Assembly (NCBI GenBank): GCA_903851035.1
Contig: CAINND010000089.1
Span: 1 to 64,000 of the forward strand
Direction of reading: 5' to 3'
Source: an uncultured Acidobacteriota bacterium
Lineage (GTDB): Bacteria > Acidobacteriota > Terriglobia > Terriglobales > Acidobacteriaceae
Length of the DNA stretch: 64,000 nucleotides
Part shown: piece by piece, positions 48,641 to 57,501 of the stretch
How positions within the stretch are numbered: the stretch's first letter is position 1
Layout of the letters: each line of letters opens with the position of its first letter
Position numbers and translations under genes: made by a program
The notes under the pieces: model-generated
Seen by the model: only the letters and a program-made list of their open reading frames with translations
What the model was told of the DNA's origin: nothing
The model's database searches: none

Positions 48641-51600
48641 GACTTTGGCCTCTTAGCTTTTAAGTCAACGCTGTTAAGAGCGTCTGGCGCAACCGGCTCT
48701 GCATCCGGAGTGGCATCAAACGCAGGATCCAATTCATTTTCTGACGTTACCACTGGCAGCAGATCCTCCAGGCAGTAGCCGGCATGAGCGGCTTCTGCGG
48801 TGGCATCGGAGATAGTGGCTGCAATCTTACTGGCGTCCGAGCGCAGTTCCGCGAGCGTTGCGTTACCCAGAGTCGAACGTTGTGCCATGGAGCAGAGAGC
48901 GGGCAACTGCAGCCACCACAGCAATTCTTCGTAGCCTTCCTGTATGAAGTACGAACGGCCACTGGCCTCGTGAGTTCCGGTCAGCCAGCGCACATCGGGG
49001 TCCTGCCAGGTTACGGAAGTCAGCAGCGGGTTAACCGGCTCTTCCGCTCTCTCTTTCACAACCTTCTTTGTGACTGCCAGCTCAACCTTTGCATCCGCCT
49101 GTGCGGCATCGTGTGCTGATGCGGCAGCGGCAAAGATACCGGCCTCCACCAGCAGAGCAACCTTGATGCGGGCGGCCACACGCCACGGCTCTTCCCCTTC
49201 AAAGCCGAGCGCGGCAAGAGCCTGGCCTAAGGGCTGGCGCAAGCGCAGCTCGTCAAATGCACGCAGGGCCGTGGAAGCTGGAGCCGCAGGGTCGAGAGAT
49301 TCGGAAAGAGTCCCCAAGGCGACCCAGGCCAGCACAGGACCCCATAGCGCGGTGGCCGTCAGCTGCGGACTCTGACTGGGCAGCACGCGGCGCGCCGCGG
49401 CCGTCCAGGGCTTGGCGAAATAAGCTTCAACAGTGGGTAATCCAAGCACAGCGTGCAGCCTTTGGCAGAAGCTCTCTTTCAGCTCCACGGCACTGTTCGA
49501 CATTGCAGGGTCCCCATCAAGACGACCGCGTAGGAAGTTCTTTGCCTCGCGCAGCAGGGGACGGCAGCGAGACCAGGTGTGCTCTACAAAATCTCCGCGC
49601 AGAATCTCCAGCTCTTTCTGCTTGGCCGTACCAGTGGCCGTACGGGAAAGCTCCGCGGCCTGGCGTACCAGGGATGGCTCCAGCAGGTGGGCAAGGGCGC
49701 GATGCACGGGCTGCAGTTCAAAGGCCACCAGCGCCTCGTCGAGATCGGCCACGCCGCGTCCGCCCAGGTGGTCGCAGAGTGCGTCCCAGGGCTTGTCTTC
49801 CGTGGCGCGGAGCTCGCGCCAATCCGTGAATACATAGCACTGGTAGGCATGCAACTCCACGGTGAGACCGTGCTCGGCCAGTTGCACTGAGCGCCGCAGG
49901 TGATGGAGTCCGCTCATGCCGTCGCGGAAGGCTACGACCACAGAAGGATCCGGATTCAGCAGCAGCCCTTCGCGCAGGCGGCGCTGGCGGAGCTGGCCGC
50001 CGGCGCCCTTGTCGGCAAAGGCCGCGGACCAGTCAACGGTGCCACGGGTGTGCCCGTAGTGATTGTGGTAAAGCACCAGCGCGCGCTCGTCACCGGCGCG
50101 GTTAGAGTAGGCAAAGACGTTCTCGTCCACCGCGCCATCTTCGCGGAAGAAGTCATAGAGCAGGAAGTTGGCGCTCTCCGCAAACAGATAACGCTTGTGC
50201 AGCAGCGGCGCAATCTGGCGCTCATGGCGCTCCACCAGCCAGCGATCGGCATCTTCCTGGTGGCGCGGCCAGCGGTACTCCATGCCGTATTTTTCGGTGA
50301 AGCCTTCAATCTGTCCGTGACCGAACATCGGCAGTCCGGGCAGGGTGGACATGACGGCCGCGACGCCATAGCACTTGTCGCCCGTTCCGAACTGATCAAC
50401 CGCCGTGCGCTCGTCGGGATTGCTCATGAAGTTGACGTAGCGTTTCAGGATGTCGGGGTCGAACTCGATGGTGTTCTTGATCACCGAGCGGTACTTCGCG
50501 TTCTCCTCGTCGCGCATCATGTTCATGAAGGCCGAGTTGTACACGCGATGCATGCCCAGTGTACGGACGAAGTAGCCCTCCATCAGCCAGAAGGCCTCGG
50601 CCAGCAACAGTGTGCCGGGAACCTCGGCGGCGACGCGATCCACCACCTCGCGCCAGAACTCCTGCGGCATGATCTCACTGAACTGCTGGGTGGTCATGCC
50701 ATATTCAGCGCGCGACGGAATGGCTCCGCTGCTGCCGGGGTTGGGGAACCACAGCCGCTGGAAGTGGCGCTTGGCCAGGGTCATGGCGGCATCAAAGCGA
50801 ATGACCGGGAAGAGGCGCGCCACGTGCAGAATGGTCTGGATGACCTGCTCGCGCACCGCCGGATTCAGGTAGTCGAGCTGCGCCGTGTCGTTCCACGGGA
50901 AGCTGGTGCCATCGTTGCCGTGGTAGACGTAGCGTAGGTCTCCGGTGCGGCGGTCGCGGCGCTCAAAGACCACGGCCGCGTCGATCTGGTCGTAGTAGTG
51001 GCGCTCGATGCGAATCTCAACGCGGGAGTCGGCGGAAAGATCCGGGCCGCTGAAATCATAAGCCGGGTAGGGCTTGTCCTGCCGCGAGATGAACCAGTCG
51101 GGATGCTCGGCCACCCAGGGCGAATCAATGCCCATGTGGTTGGGCACCATGTCACTGGCCAGGCGGATGCCGCGATGAAAACAACGGTCGCGCAGTCGTA
51201 TGTAAGCCTCTTCGCCGCCCAGGTCGTCGGCAATGCGATAGTCAAATAGCGAGTAAGCGCTGGCCACTGCGTCGTGATTGCCGCACAACTGCTTGATGGT
51301 CTTCGACGCACGGCTGCGCTCCCAGATGCCGATGAGCCACAGGGAATTCATGCCGCGGCGGGCCAGGTCGTCCAGCTCTTCGTCCGGCACCTGGTCGAGC
51401 TTGTCGATTTGCCGCGCGTATTTACGGGAGAGCTGTGCCAGCCACACATAGGTGCTCTTGGCGATAAGCACGGCGGTCGGCATCCATGCCTGATCGGCGC
51501 TGAAGCGCTCATACTCATGCGCGGGATCGCCGAAGACCGGCACGTTGGAGTGCGATGTGATTCCAGGCCACTGTTGCAATCCCTGCTCGCGGCGGCGGCG

Positions 51601-52449
51601 CGCGGCCTCCTCGGCGGCGCGGGCGGCCTCGGCGCGGGCTGCAGCCTCGCTCGCGGCATCTGCGGGATGAAACTGCATCCAGATGGCGAGTTCTTCCTCG
51701 CGCAGTATGTCTCCGGCGATGAGCAGATAGCGGTCAATATCGGTGCCCAATAGGGTCTTCCAGCGGGCGCGGATGAGCGTGAGCTGCTCGCTGAGTGAGC
51801 CCGGCGCAGCCTCGGCCGGCGCGCGGAGCAGGTCATACAGATTGACCGGCGCGGCGCCTTCGATGGGAATCAGCGGGCGGGTGGCAAAATACGTTGGCAG
51901 TTGCAGGGCGACCTTGCGGTAGGCCGTCTGCGCCGCAAGCTGGCTGTCTTCAAAAAGTTCGGCAAAGGGATGGAAGGCCGTGTTGCGGTTGGCCATCCAG
52001 AGCAGCACCATCTCTTCCATGGCGGCCGCGCGGTGCGGAACGCCATCGGTTGCACCCTTCAGCCACTCCTCCGGTTTATGCTGACCGCTGTAGACCGTCG
52101 AGCCGGGAAAGTGCTGCACGAAAGCCAGCAGCAGTTTGTCCATCTCCTGCTCGCCAACCTGACTGGCGAAGAAGCCGAGCGCATCGGTCATCACCGTGGG
52201 GTCGTACTGCTTACGATAACGGGCGATGACGGCGTGGCTGGCCTCGTCGATGAGGCCCATGGCGTACAGAGCGCCGGCATTGACCGCACGCTCCGGATGG
52301 TTGCGCGCATCGCGGACGAGGTTCATGCGGTAGGCCAGTTCGCGAGCCGCACTGACGCTGGCAAACACCACGTTGCCATTAAAGGAGAAGAGCGTCTCGG
52401 CAAACCGGTAACGATCGCGCACCGCACGAGAGATGTGAAATTCCATCAT
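48637..52449 (-). CDS. Very large GH13 (alpha-amylase superfamily) protein with altered region IV
   Basis: 1270 residues from ATG 52449. An N-terminal helical part (about 1-260) and an alanine/arginine-rich helix (about 262-287) lead into a GH13 barrel. Region I is ASDMVPNHMGIDSPW (433-440), region II VIRFDAAMTLAKRH with the nucleophile Asp (about 548-555), region III LLLAEAFW with the acid/base Glu (about 613-620). Region IV reads FMSNPDERTA (about 673), with Pro in place of the conserved His of NHD. About 550 further residues follow with no domain that I can name. The three catalytic acids are kept, so activity on alpha-glucan or alpha-glucosides is plausible; no signal peptide, so cytoplasmic. 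The gene overlaps mogA by four bases. Confidence 0.85.
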   Translation of the reverse strand: MMEFHISRAVRDRYRFAETLFSFNGNVVFASVSAARELAYRMNLVRDARNHPERAVNAGALYAMGLIDEASHAVIARYRKQYDPTVMTDALGFFASQVGEQEMDKLLLAFVQHFPGSTVYSGQHKPEEWLKGATDGVPHRAAAMEEMVLLWMANRNTAFHPFAELFEDSQLAAQTAYRKVALQLPTYFATRPLIPIEGAAPVNLYDLLRAPAEAAPGSLSEQLTLIRARWKTLLGTDIDRYLLIAGDILREEELAIWMQFHPADAASEAAARAEAARAAEEAARRRREQGLQQWPGITSHSNVPVFGDPAHEYERFSADQAWMPTAVLIAKSTYVWLAQLSRKYARQIDKLDQVPDEELDDLARRGMNSLWLIGIWERSRASKTIKQLCGNHDAVASAYSLFDYRIADDLGGEEAYIRLRDRCFHRGIRLASDMVPNHMGIDSPWVAEHPDWFISRQDKPYPAYDFSGPDLSADSRVEIRIERHYYDQIDAAVVFERRDRRTGDLRYVYHGNDGTSFPWNDTAQLDYLNPAVREQVIQTILHVARLFPVIRFDAAMTLAKRHFQRLWFPNPGSSGAIPSRAEYGMTTQQFSEIMPQEFWREVVDRVAAEVPGTLLLAEAFWLMEGYFVRTLGMHRVYNSAFMNMMRDEENAKYRSVIKNTIEFDPDILKRYVNFMSNPDERTAVDQFGTGDKCYGVAAVMSTLPGLPMFGHGQIEGFTEKYGMEYRWPRHQEDADRWLVERHERQIAPLLHKRYLFAESANFLLYDFFREDGAVDENVFAYSNRAGDERALVLYHNHYGHTRGTVDWSAAFADKGAGGQLRQRRLREGLLLNPDPSVVVAFRDGMSGLHHLRRSVQLAEHGLTVELHAYQCYVFTDWRELRATEDKPWDALCDHLGGRGVADLDEALVAFELQPVHRALAHLLEPSLVRQAAELSRTATGTAKQKELEILRGDFVEHTWSRCRPLLREAKNFLRGRLDGDPAMSNSAVELKESFCQRLHAVLGLPTVEAYFAKPWTAAARRVLPSQSPQLTATALWGPVLAWVALGTLSESLDPAAPASTALRAFDELRLRQPLGQALAALGFEGEEPWRVAARIKVALLVEAGIFAAAASAHDAAQADAKVELAVTKKVVKERAEEPVNPLLTSVTWQDPDVRWLTGTHEASGRSYFIQEGYEELLWWLQLPALCSMAQRSTLGNATLAELRSDASKIAATISDATAEAAHAGYCLEDLLPVVTSENELDPAFDATPDAEPVAPDALNSVDLKAKRPKS

Positions 52450-52546
52450 AATGAGTGCTTCCCGGGCGAGGCCCGAACCACCATGATGCCAGATGCAAGG
52501 CCAATCGGCATCCGGCAATACATTAGACGCCCTTGGCGCACAAAGT

Positions 52547-52575
52547 AAAAGGGCCGCTGCCTTGCGGCGCGGCCC
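52547..52575 (-). terminator. Terminator of rpsU
   Basis: Read on the minus strand: GGGCCGC, an 11-base loop (GCCGCAAGGCA), GCGGCCC, then TTTTACTTTG. It lies 20 bases after the rpsU stop. Confidence 0.8.
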
Positions 52576-52595
52576 CCTGGAAAACGATGGAACCG

Positions 52596-52796
52596 TTAGT
52601 CCTTCGGTTCCTTGCGAATCTTTTTCTGTGCCCGCTTGCGGGCCAGAGCCTGCTTCACGCGCATCTTGGCGCCCGGCTTCAGATAGTAGGAGTGACGCTT
52701 CACTTCCTTGATGATGTCTTCCGTCTGAACCTTGCGCTTGAAACGACGCAGGGCGCTCTCAATGCTCTCACCCTCTTGCAGTCGAATTTCAGCCAA
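52596..52796 (-). CDS. rpsU: 30S ribosomal protein S21
   Basis: 66-residue basic protein of the small subunit platform, near the anti-Shine-Dalgarno end of 16S rRNA. The sequence (AEIRLQEGESIESALRRFKR, then KRHSYYLKPGAKMRVKQALA) is a clear S21. The start codon is TTG at 52796, with GGTGAT about five bases before; no ATG fits. It has a single-gene terminator downstream. Confidence 0.96.
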   Translation of the reverse strand: MAEIRLQEGESIESALRRFKRKVQTEDIIKEVKRHSYYLKPGAKMRVKQALARKRAQKKIRKEPKD

Positions 52797-52904
52797 TCAA
52801 ATCACCCGCCAATCCAGCCACATGCGGCTACTCAAAAAGTTTAACAGAAAGCCGCCCGGGCTGCCTACACCCCTCCCAAAGGGCGCTCCAATACAGGTAT
52901 CAGC

Positions 52905-54842
52905 TCAATCCTGCCCCTTGAAGGGCTCCGGAAGGGTAGTAACCCTGGGCTTCAGGATGTCACTGAGCAGGTCAGGCTGGCCTTCGATGCGGACAAGATG
53001 CGGATAGCGTGGGCCATCGTAGTAATCGAGCGTAACGGTGCGATAGTACTCGGTGTTCTCCACAATGAGATGAATGGGCGTGTGCGACTTTTGCGCCTCA
53101 CGCAGTGCGTTGAGCAACAACTCGGCCGAAAAACGGCGTCCATTGACGGCGATAATCTTCATCCCCGGCCCGATTCCCTTCCTTGCGGCCACGCCGCCCT
53201 CGATGGCATCTCGCACATAGCCCTGCGCGGAGAGTTCCAGGCCCAGCGATGCGATGGCATCCACTCCGTGGTGCTCATCCAGCTTGGCAATCAGGTTGGG
53301 CTTTTCGGTGTACACCAGCTTCCAGCCGGAGTTCTCCAGGCCAGCCAGTGGTGCGTGCTCGGCAACCTTCAACACACGGTCGGTAAGCAGGCCACGCCAG
53401 TCATAGGGGACGAGCTGGTTGAGCGTGCTAACCACATCGTCGAAGGTATAGGTCTTCACCGCCGGAGGCGTGTTTTCTCCACCATGGAAAAGATGCGCAA
53501 AATCGTCCATGGACTTGGTGCCATTGCTCTTCTGGCGCAGAAGGCTGTCCACCTCCAGCCAGATCAGCGCGCCTTCTTCATAGAAGTCCGTGCTGCGGCG
53601 ATAGTTGCCGAAGGCTCCACCGGAGCCATAAAGCTGTTGTGCGGCGGTCGCTGTGTCTTCCAGCGGGCGCCAGTTGCGCCCCGGGCGATAGCTCATGCCG
53701 CTGGCCACCTCGGCCAGCTCCTCGCGCCACTGTTCGGGCGTTTGCAGACCACTGCGGGCGGTCAGCACAAAACCAAAGTATTCGGTCAACCCCTCGTAAA
53801 CCCACAGCAGGTTGCCCTTCATCGGCGTCGCATACTCGGGGGTAGCCAGCCCGGCGGGGCGGCGATACTTGCCGTTCCAGGAGTGGGTGTACTCGTGCGG
53901 CAGTAGCCCCGCGCCCAGCGTCCACTGTGAGGCGTCGGTCAGGTAGCCCTCGCCGGTGCGGCTGTCGTTGCTCTCATGGTGCTCCAGGCCGAAGTGCGCC
54001 ACATGGTCGCTCAAGGTGAGCAGAAAGTGATAGTCGCGGTAGTGGCGTGCCCCATAAAGCGCGCCAGCTTCGGCCACAAGATTCTGGAAGGCCTTTTCCT
54101 GCGGCGCGGCAAGTCGCAGGGCGGCTGCCGAGTCGGCGGCGATGTCCAGCTCATGCTCTGGCGTCTGACCGGCCTGCAAGGGAACCTTCTTCAGGTACTG
54201 GCCCATCAGAACCGGCGAATCCACCAGGGTGGTCAATGAGGCGGTGGCATAGCTGATCGTAGCGGCCGACTCCGACTCCTTTGGCAAGGCCGAAGCCCAA
54301 CTCCACTCGGTGGGCAGTCGCAGGGTGGCCTTCACGCCAACCTCGTCGGAGCCGCGCCCCTTGGGGTAGAGAGCGAACCAGTTCCAGCTCAGCACGGCCA
54401 GTTTCTCCGTGGCCGAGCTGCCGGCGCTGAAACCTCCGGGACTTTCCATTGCATCCATGTAGTCGAGGCTCGCTTCGATTGTGGTCACGCCCTTGGGTAC
54501 ATCGACGTGGAAGGTGTACATATCGAGCGGATCGCGATGCCAGCTCAGCGGCTGACCATTGGCGCGGAAGAAGAGGCCGGCGGTATCCACCAAGGGGCCG
54601 GTGGGGCCGTGCTCACCGGGAATCCACTTCGGGTAGAGCAGCACGAAATCACCCGCGGTGGCCGGGATGGTCAGCCTGGCGTGGAAGACCTTGCGCGGAG
54701 CCTCGGAGGCATCCACCGTAAGCGTCTCCGTAAGGGCAAAGCCCGTGGTTTTGATGGTGCTGTACGGGGCAGGCCCACTCTGCGAATAGGCAGCGGCCAG
54801 GGACAACAATACGGCAGACAACACGAAGAACAGCTTGCGCAT
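52905..54842 (-). CDS. M61-family glycyl aminopeptidase with PDZ domain, secreted
   Basis: 645 residues from ATG 54842 (AGGAG seven bases upstream). Signal peptide about 1-21 (RKLFFVLSAVLLSLAAAYS). The N-terminal part is a beta-rich domain, followed by the zinc site H316-E-Y-T-H320 in LLPHEYTHSWNGKYRRP and WVYEGLTEYFGFVL with the third ligand Glu. The C-terminal 110 residues form a PDZ-like domain (LGLELSAQGYVRDAIEGGVA, GPGMKIIAVNGRRFSAE). M61 enzymes remove N-terminal Gly or Ala. Located in the periplasm or outside the cell. It is a single gene in the minus direction. Confidence 0.93.
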   Translation of the reverse strand: MRKLFFVLSAVLLSLAAAYSQSGPAPYSTIKTTGFALTETLTVDASEAPRKVFHARLTIPATAGDFVLLYPKWIPGEHGPTGPLVDTAGLFFRANGQPLSWHRDPLDMYTFHVDVPKGVTTIEASLDYMDAMESPGGFSAGSSATEKLAVLSWNWFALYPKGRGSDEVGVKATLRLPTEWSWASALPKESESAATISYATASLTTLVDSPVLMGQYLKKVPLQAGQTPEHELDIAADSAAALRLAAPQEKAFQNLVAEAGALYGARHYRDYHFLLTLSDHVAHFGLEHHESNDSRTGEGYLTDASQWTLGAGLLPHEYTHSWNGKYRRPAGLATPEYATPMKGNLLWVYEGLTEYFGFVLTARSGLQTPEQWREELAEVASGMSYRPGRNWRPLEDTATAAQQLYGSGGAFGNYRRSTDFYEEGALIWLEVDSLLRQKSNGTKSMDDFAHLFHGGENTPPAVKTYTFDDVVSTLNQLVPYDWRGLLTDRVLKVAEHAPLAGLENSGWKLVYTEKPNLIAKLDEHHGVDAIASLGLELSAQGYVRDAIEGGVAARKGIGPGMKIIAVNGRRFSAELLLNALREAQKSHTPIHLIVENTEYYRTVTLDYYDGPRYPHLVRIEGQPDLLSDILKPRVTTLPEPFKGQD

Positions 54843-55001
54843 TTGGTACTCCTGAAGATTGAGGGCTGGTTCGGGGCTCATCATGCCGCGGCAAGGATGG
54901 CCGTACATCGGCCGCGGGGCACCCACGCCCAGCGGCATTTTCTCCGAGTGTAACAGACGGCCCACGCACGCCGGGAGCGTCCAGCGGCCGCCACTTTGCT
55001 A

Positions 55002-55007
55002 TATCAT
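55002..55007 (+). promoter_or_regulatory. -10 box for leaderless tmk-holB
   Basis: TATCAT, spacer TTCCCT (6 bases), GTG 55014. An overlapping TATATC (55000-55005) would give an eight-base spacer. No Shine-Dalgarno is present. Confidence 0.45.
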
Positions 55008-55013
55008 TTCCCT

Positions 55014-55679
55014 GTGCGGCGCGAAGCACATCACGGGCGCTTTATCACCTTCGAGGGGCTGGACGGCTGCGGCAAGAGCACGCACCTCGAGCGGTTGGCG
55101 GAGTTCCTGCGCCAGCGCGGGTTGGAAGTGCTGACCACGCGCGAACCGGGTGGCACCGAGATCGGCGAAAAGATCCGGGCCATTCTGCTCAACTCGCGCA
55201 CACAGGGCCTGGCACCGCTGGCCGAGTTGGCACTTATGTTTGCCAGCCGCGCGCAGCAGATCTCCGAAGTCGTTCTGCCTGCCATCAACCGTGGCGCCTG
55301 GGTGCTGTGCGACCGCTACACCGACAGCTCTGAGGCCTACCAGGGCGCGGGACGCCAGCTTGGCGCTGATGCCGTGCTCACTCTGCATCGCGTGCTCTGC
55401 CTCAGCCTGCAACCCGATCTCACCATCCTGCTGGATAACGACCTTGCGGCCAGCCTGGCACGCGCGCGCCGACGCAACCTGCACGCCGAAGGCGAGGCCG
55501 ATGAGAACCGTTTTGAGCAGGAGAACCGTGCCTTCTTCGAACGCGTGCAGAAGCAGTTTCTGGCCATTGCCCATCGCGAGCCTGAACGCGTGGCGCTGAT
55601 CGACGCGCGGCGTCCGCTGGAAGTTGTGCAGCAGGACGTGATGACCACGGTTTGCGAACGCCTGCTGGGAGAGCACTAA
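55014..55679 (+). CDS. tmk: Thymidylate kinase
   Basis: Phosphorylates dTMP to dTDP. 221 residues from GTG 55014. It has the P-loop FITFEGLDGCGKSTHLERLA, the DR(Y/H) motif CDRYTDSSEAYQGAGR, REPGGTEIGEKIRAIL, and a lid rich in arginine (ARARRRNLHAEGEADENRFE). An earlier TTG in frame has no support; GTG is preceded by a -10-like TATCAT six bases upstream rather than a ribosome-binding site. holB starts three bases after the stop, forming a replication operon. Confidence 0.95.
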   Translation: MRREAHHGRFITFEGLDGCGKSTHLERLAEFLRQRGLEVLTTREPGGTEIGEKIRAILLNSRTQGLAPLAELALMFASRAQQISEVVLPAINRGAWVLCDRYTDSSEAYQGAGRQLGADAVLTLHRVLCLSLQPDLTILLDNDLAASLARARRRNLHAEGEADENRFEQENRAFFERVQKQFLAIAHREPERVALIDARRPLEVVQQDVMTTVCERLLGEH

Positions 55680-55682
55680 GTC

Positions 55683-56777
55683 ATGGGCTTCGATCAGTTC
55701 CGCGGCAACCATCAGGTCGTGCATCAGTTGCGGGAGATGATCAGCCGCGACCACCTGCCGCATGCCATCATCCTTACCGGCCCGCGCGGCTCCGGCAAGT
55801 TCACCCTGGCGCAGATGGTTGCCAAGGCCGTCAACTGCCTGGAGCATCCCACCGCCGAGGATGGACTGCCCGACTTCTGCGGACGCTGCTCGAACTGCGA
55901 ACGCATCGGCCAGGCCGACCAACTGGATCAGCGCTTTGCCGAGGCAGTGGAGGCTCGCGAAGGCCTGCGCGACACCGACAAGCGTGAGACCCGCATCCTG
56001 GTGCAGACCCATCCCGAGGTGCTGATCATTCCGCCCGACCCGCCGCAGATGCTGGTCAAGGTGGATCAGGTGCGCCACGTCATCGGCGAAATCTACTATC
56101 GCCCCACCCAGGGCGGCCATCGCTTTTACATCTTCAGCGAATCCAATTTTATGAAAGAGGCGGCCAACGCCCTGCTCAAAGTGCTGGAGGAGCCACCCGA
56201 CTTCGCCACCATCTTCCTGCTGGCGGAAAATGCCAACAGCCTGCTGCCTACTATCCGCTCGCGCTGCATCACCCTGCGCCTGGCGCCGTTGACTGCCGAG
56301 GAGATTGGCGAGGACCTGAAGCTGCGTCCGGAGTGGACGGCGGCGCAGAAGAAGCTGGTGGCACGGCTGTGCGGCGGTGCCGTGGGGCGCGCCCGTGGCT
56401 TTGACCTGGCTGGATACCTGACCGCACGCAAGGATGCCCTGCTGCTGCTTTCCACCGCTCTGGGCGAGAACGACCATGGCGCTCTCTATAAGGCCACCGA
56501 GGCCTATCGCGCCGGTGGCGAGGGCAAGGAGAAAACCGATCAGATGATCGCCGTGCTCTACTCCGTGCTGGAGGACCTGATCTTCCTTAAGTCCGGCACA
56601 CCGGAACTGGTGCGCAACCAAGACGCACAAGGTGAGTTGGAGCGCATGGCTTCTGCGATCAGCTTTGAGTGGCTGGTGCGCGCCAGCGAAGGACTGGGCG
56701 AAGTGCAAAGCGGCATGCGCCGCAACCTGCTACGCTCGCTCTCGCTCGACGGATACTCCGGTTCACTGGAGATTTGA
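55683..56777 (+). CDS. holB: DNA polymerase III delta-prime subunit
   Basis: Clamp-loader subunit. 364 residues with the zinc-finger CGRCSNCER (preceded by a cysteine in VNCLEHP), KVDQVRHVIGEIYYRPTQGG, NALLKVLEEPPDFATIFLLA and the arginine-finger SRC motif (TIRSRCITLRLAPL). The P-loop GPRGSGKFT has Phe where Ser/Thr normally follows the lysine, so ATP binding is probably lost or weak, as in many delta-prime proteins. Co-transcribed with tmk, an arrangement common in bacteria. Confidence 0.94.
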   Translation: MGFDQFRGNHQVVHQLREMISRDHLPHAIILTGPRGSGKFTLAQMVAKAVNCLEHPTAEDGLPDFCGRCSNCERIGQADQLDQRFAEAVEAREGLRDTDKRETRILVQTHPEVLIIPPDPPQMLVKVDQVRHVIGEIYYRPTQGGHRFYIFSESNFMKEAANALLKVLEEPPDFATIFLLAENANSLLPTIRSRCITLRLAPLTAEEIGEDLKLRPEWTAAQKKLVARLCGGAVGRARGFDLAGYLTARKDALLLLSTALGENDHGALYKATEAYRAGGEGKEKTDQMIAVLYSVLEDLIFLKSGTPELVRNQDAQGELERMASAISFEWLVRASEGLGEVQSGMRRNLLRSLSLDGYSGSLEI

Positions 56778-57000
56778 TTCTCCTTGCAAACGCCCCCCAC
56801 CGAACTACTTCTGCAATCCACAGAGAAGGATTGTCTTGCTCCCGTCGGTATGGTAGGGTGTAGCCAAATCGTCGAATTTCTCATCTGGCCAATTACTTAG
56901 TAGCGTGCGCATCGCATGGCACGCCAGCGGTGTCTCAGCCGGTGAGTTCGGCGCCAGCTTGGTGGCATATGTCCAAGCTCCCCGTGGGGAGAGGATCACA

Positions 57001-57420
57001 ATGAGAAACGGAGCTGAGCCGGAAGCCTTCCTGCGCGAGCCGGAGACGGAAAACTTCGGCAATCGCAAGCTGATTCGCCCCTCGCTATCCCGTGAGACGT
57101 TGCGCGCCGTGGAGCCGGGGGCTGATCGACGCGACCGTCCCACCCGCACTGCCGAGCGTGCGGCGCCTCCAGCGGCGGCTCAGGCTGCAAAAAAAGCCGC
57201 GCCCGCCGAGCAGACCCACGCTGAAAACTTCTATTACCAGAAGCAGATGCAGAGCAAAACTCCGATGGTTGTCGTAACCCGCGAGGGCGAGGAGTTGCAT
57301 GGCATCATCGAATGGTATGACAAGACCTGCATCAAGCTGAACCGCGCCGCCGGCCAGAGCAACCTGCTCATCTACAAGAGCGCCATCCGCTACATGTACA
57401 AAGAGGGCGAGGCCAGGTAG
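57001..57420 (+). CDS. hfq: Hfq-like RNA chaperone with an N-terminal extension
   Basis: 139 residues from ATG 57001 (GGGGAGAGGA upstream). The C-terminal part (about 76-137) is an Sm fold: FYYQKQMQSKTPMVVVTREG, EELHGIIEWYDKTCIKLNR and the Sm2 stretch LLIYKSAIRYMY, in which YKHAI of classical Hfq reads YKSAI (His replaced by Ser). Residues 1-75 are a charged, alanine/arginine-rich tail likely disordered (RETLRAVEPGADRRDRPTRT). Hfq normally starts at the Sm fold and carries tails at the C-terminus, so the order is reversed. It would pair sRNAs with mRNAs. A terminator follows. Confidence 0.85.
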   Translation: MRNGAEPEAFLREPETENFGNRKLIRPSLSRETLRAVEPGADRRDRPTRTAERAAPPAAAQAAKKAAPAEQTHAENFYYQKQMQSKTPMVVVTREGEELHGIIEWYDKTCIKLNRAAGQSNLLIYKSAIRYMYKEGEAR

Positions 57421-57441
57421 CCACCTGATGCAGAAATACAA

Positions 57442-57466
57442 AGCCCGCCACCTGGCGGGCTCTTTG
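57442..57466. terminator. Bidirectional terminator between hfq and sua5
   Basis: AGCCCGCC - ACCT - GGCGGGCT, followed by CTTTGCTG on the plus strand and, on the minus strand, by TTTGTATTT. It separates the convergent hfq-like and sua5 genes. Confidence 0.75.
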
Positions 57467-57501
57467 CTGCGCTGGAGTCGGATTTAACAGGATTATTGCA
57501 A

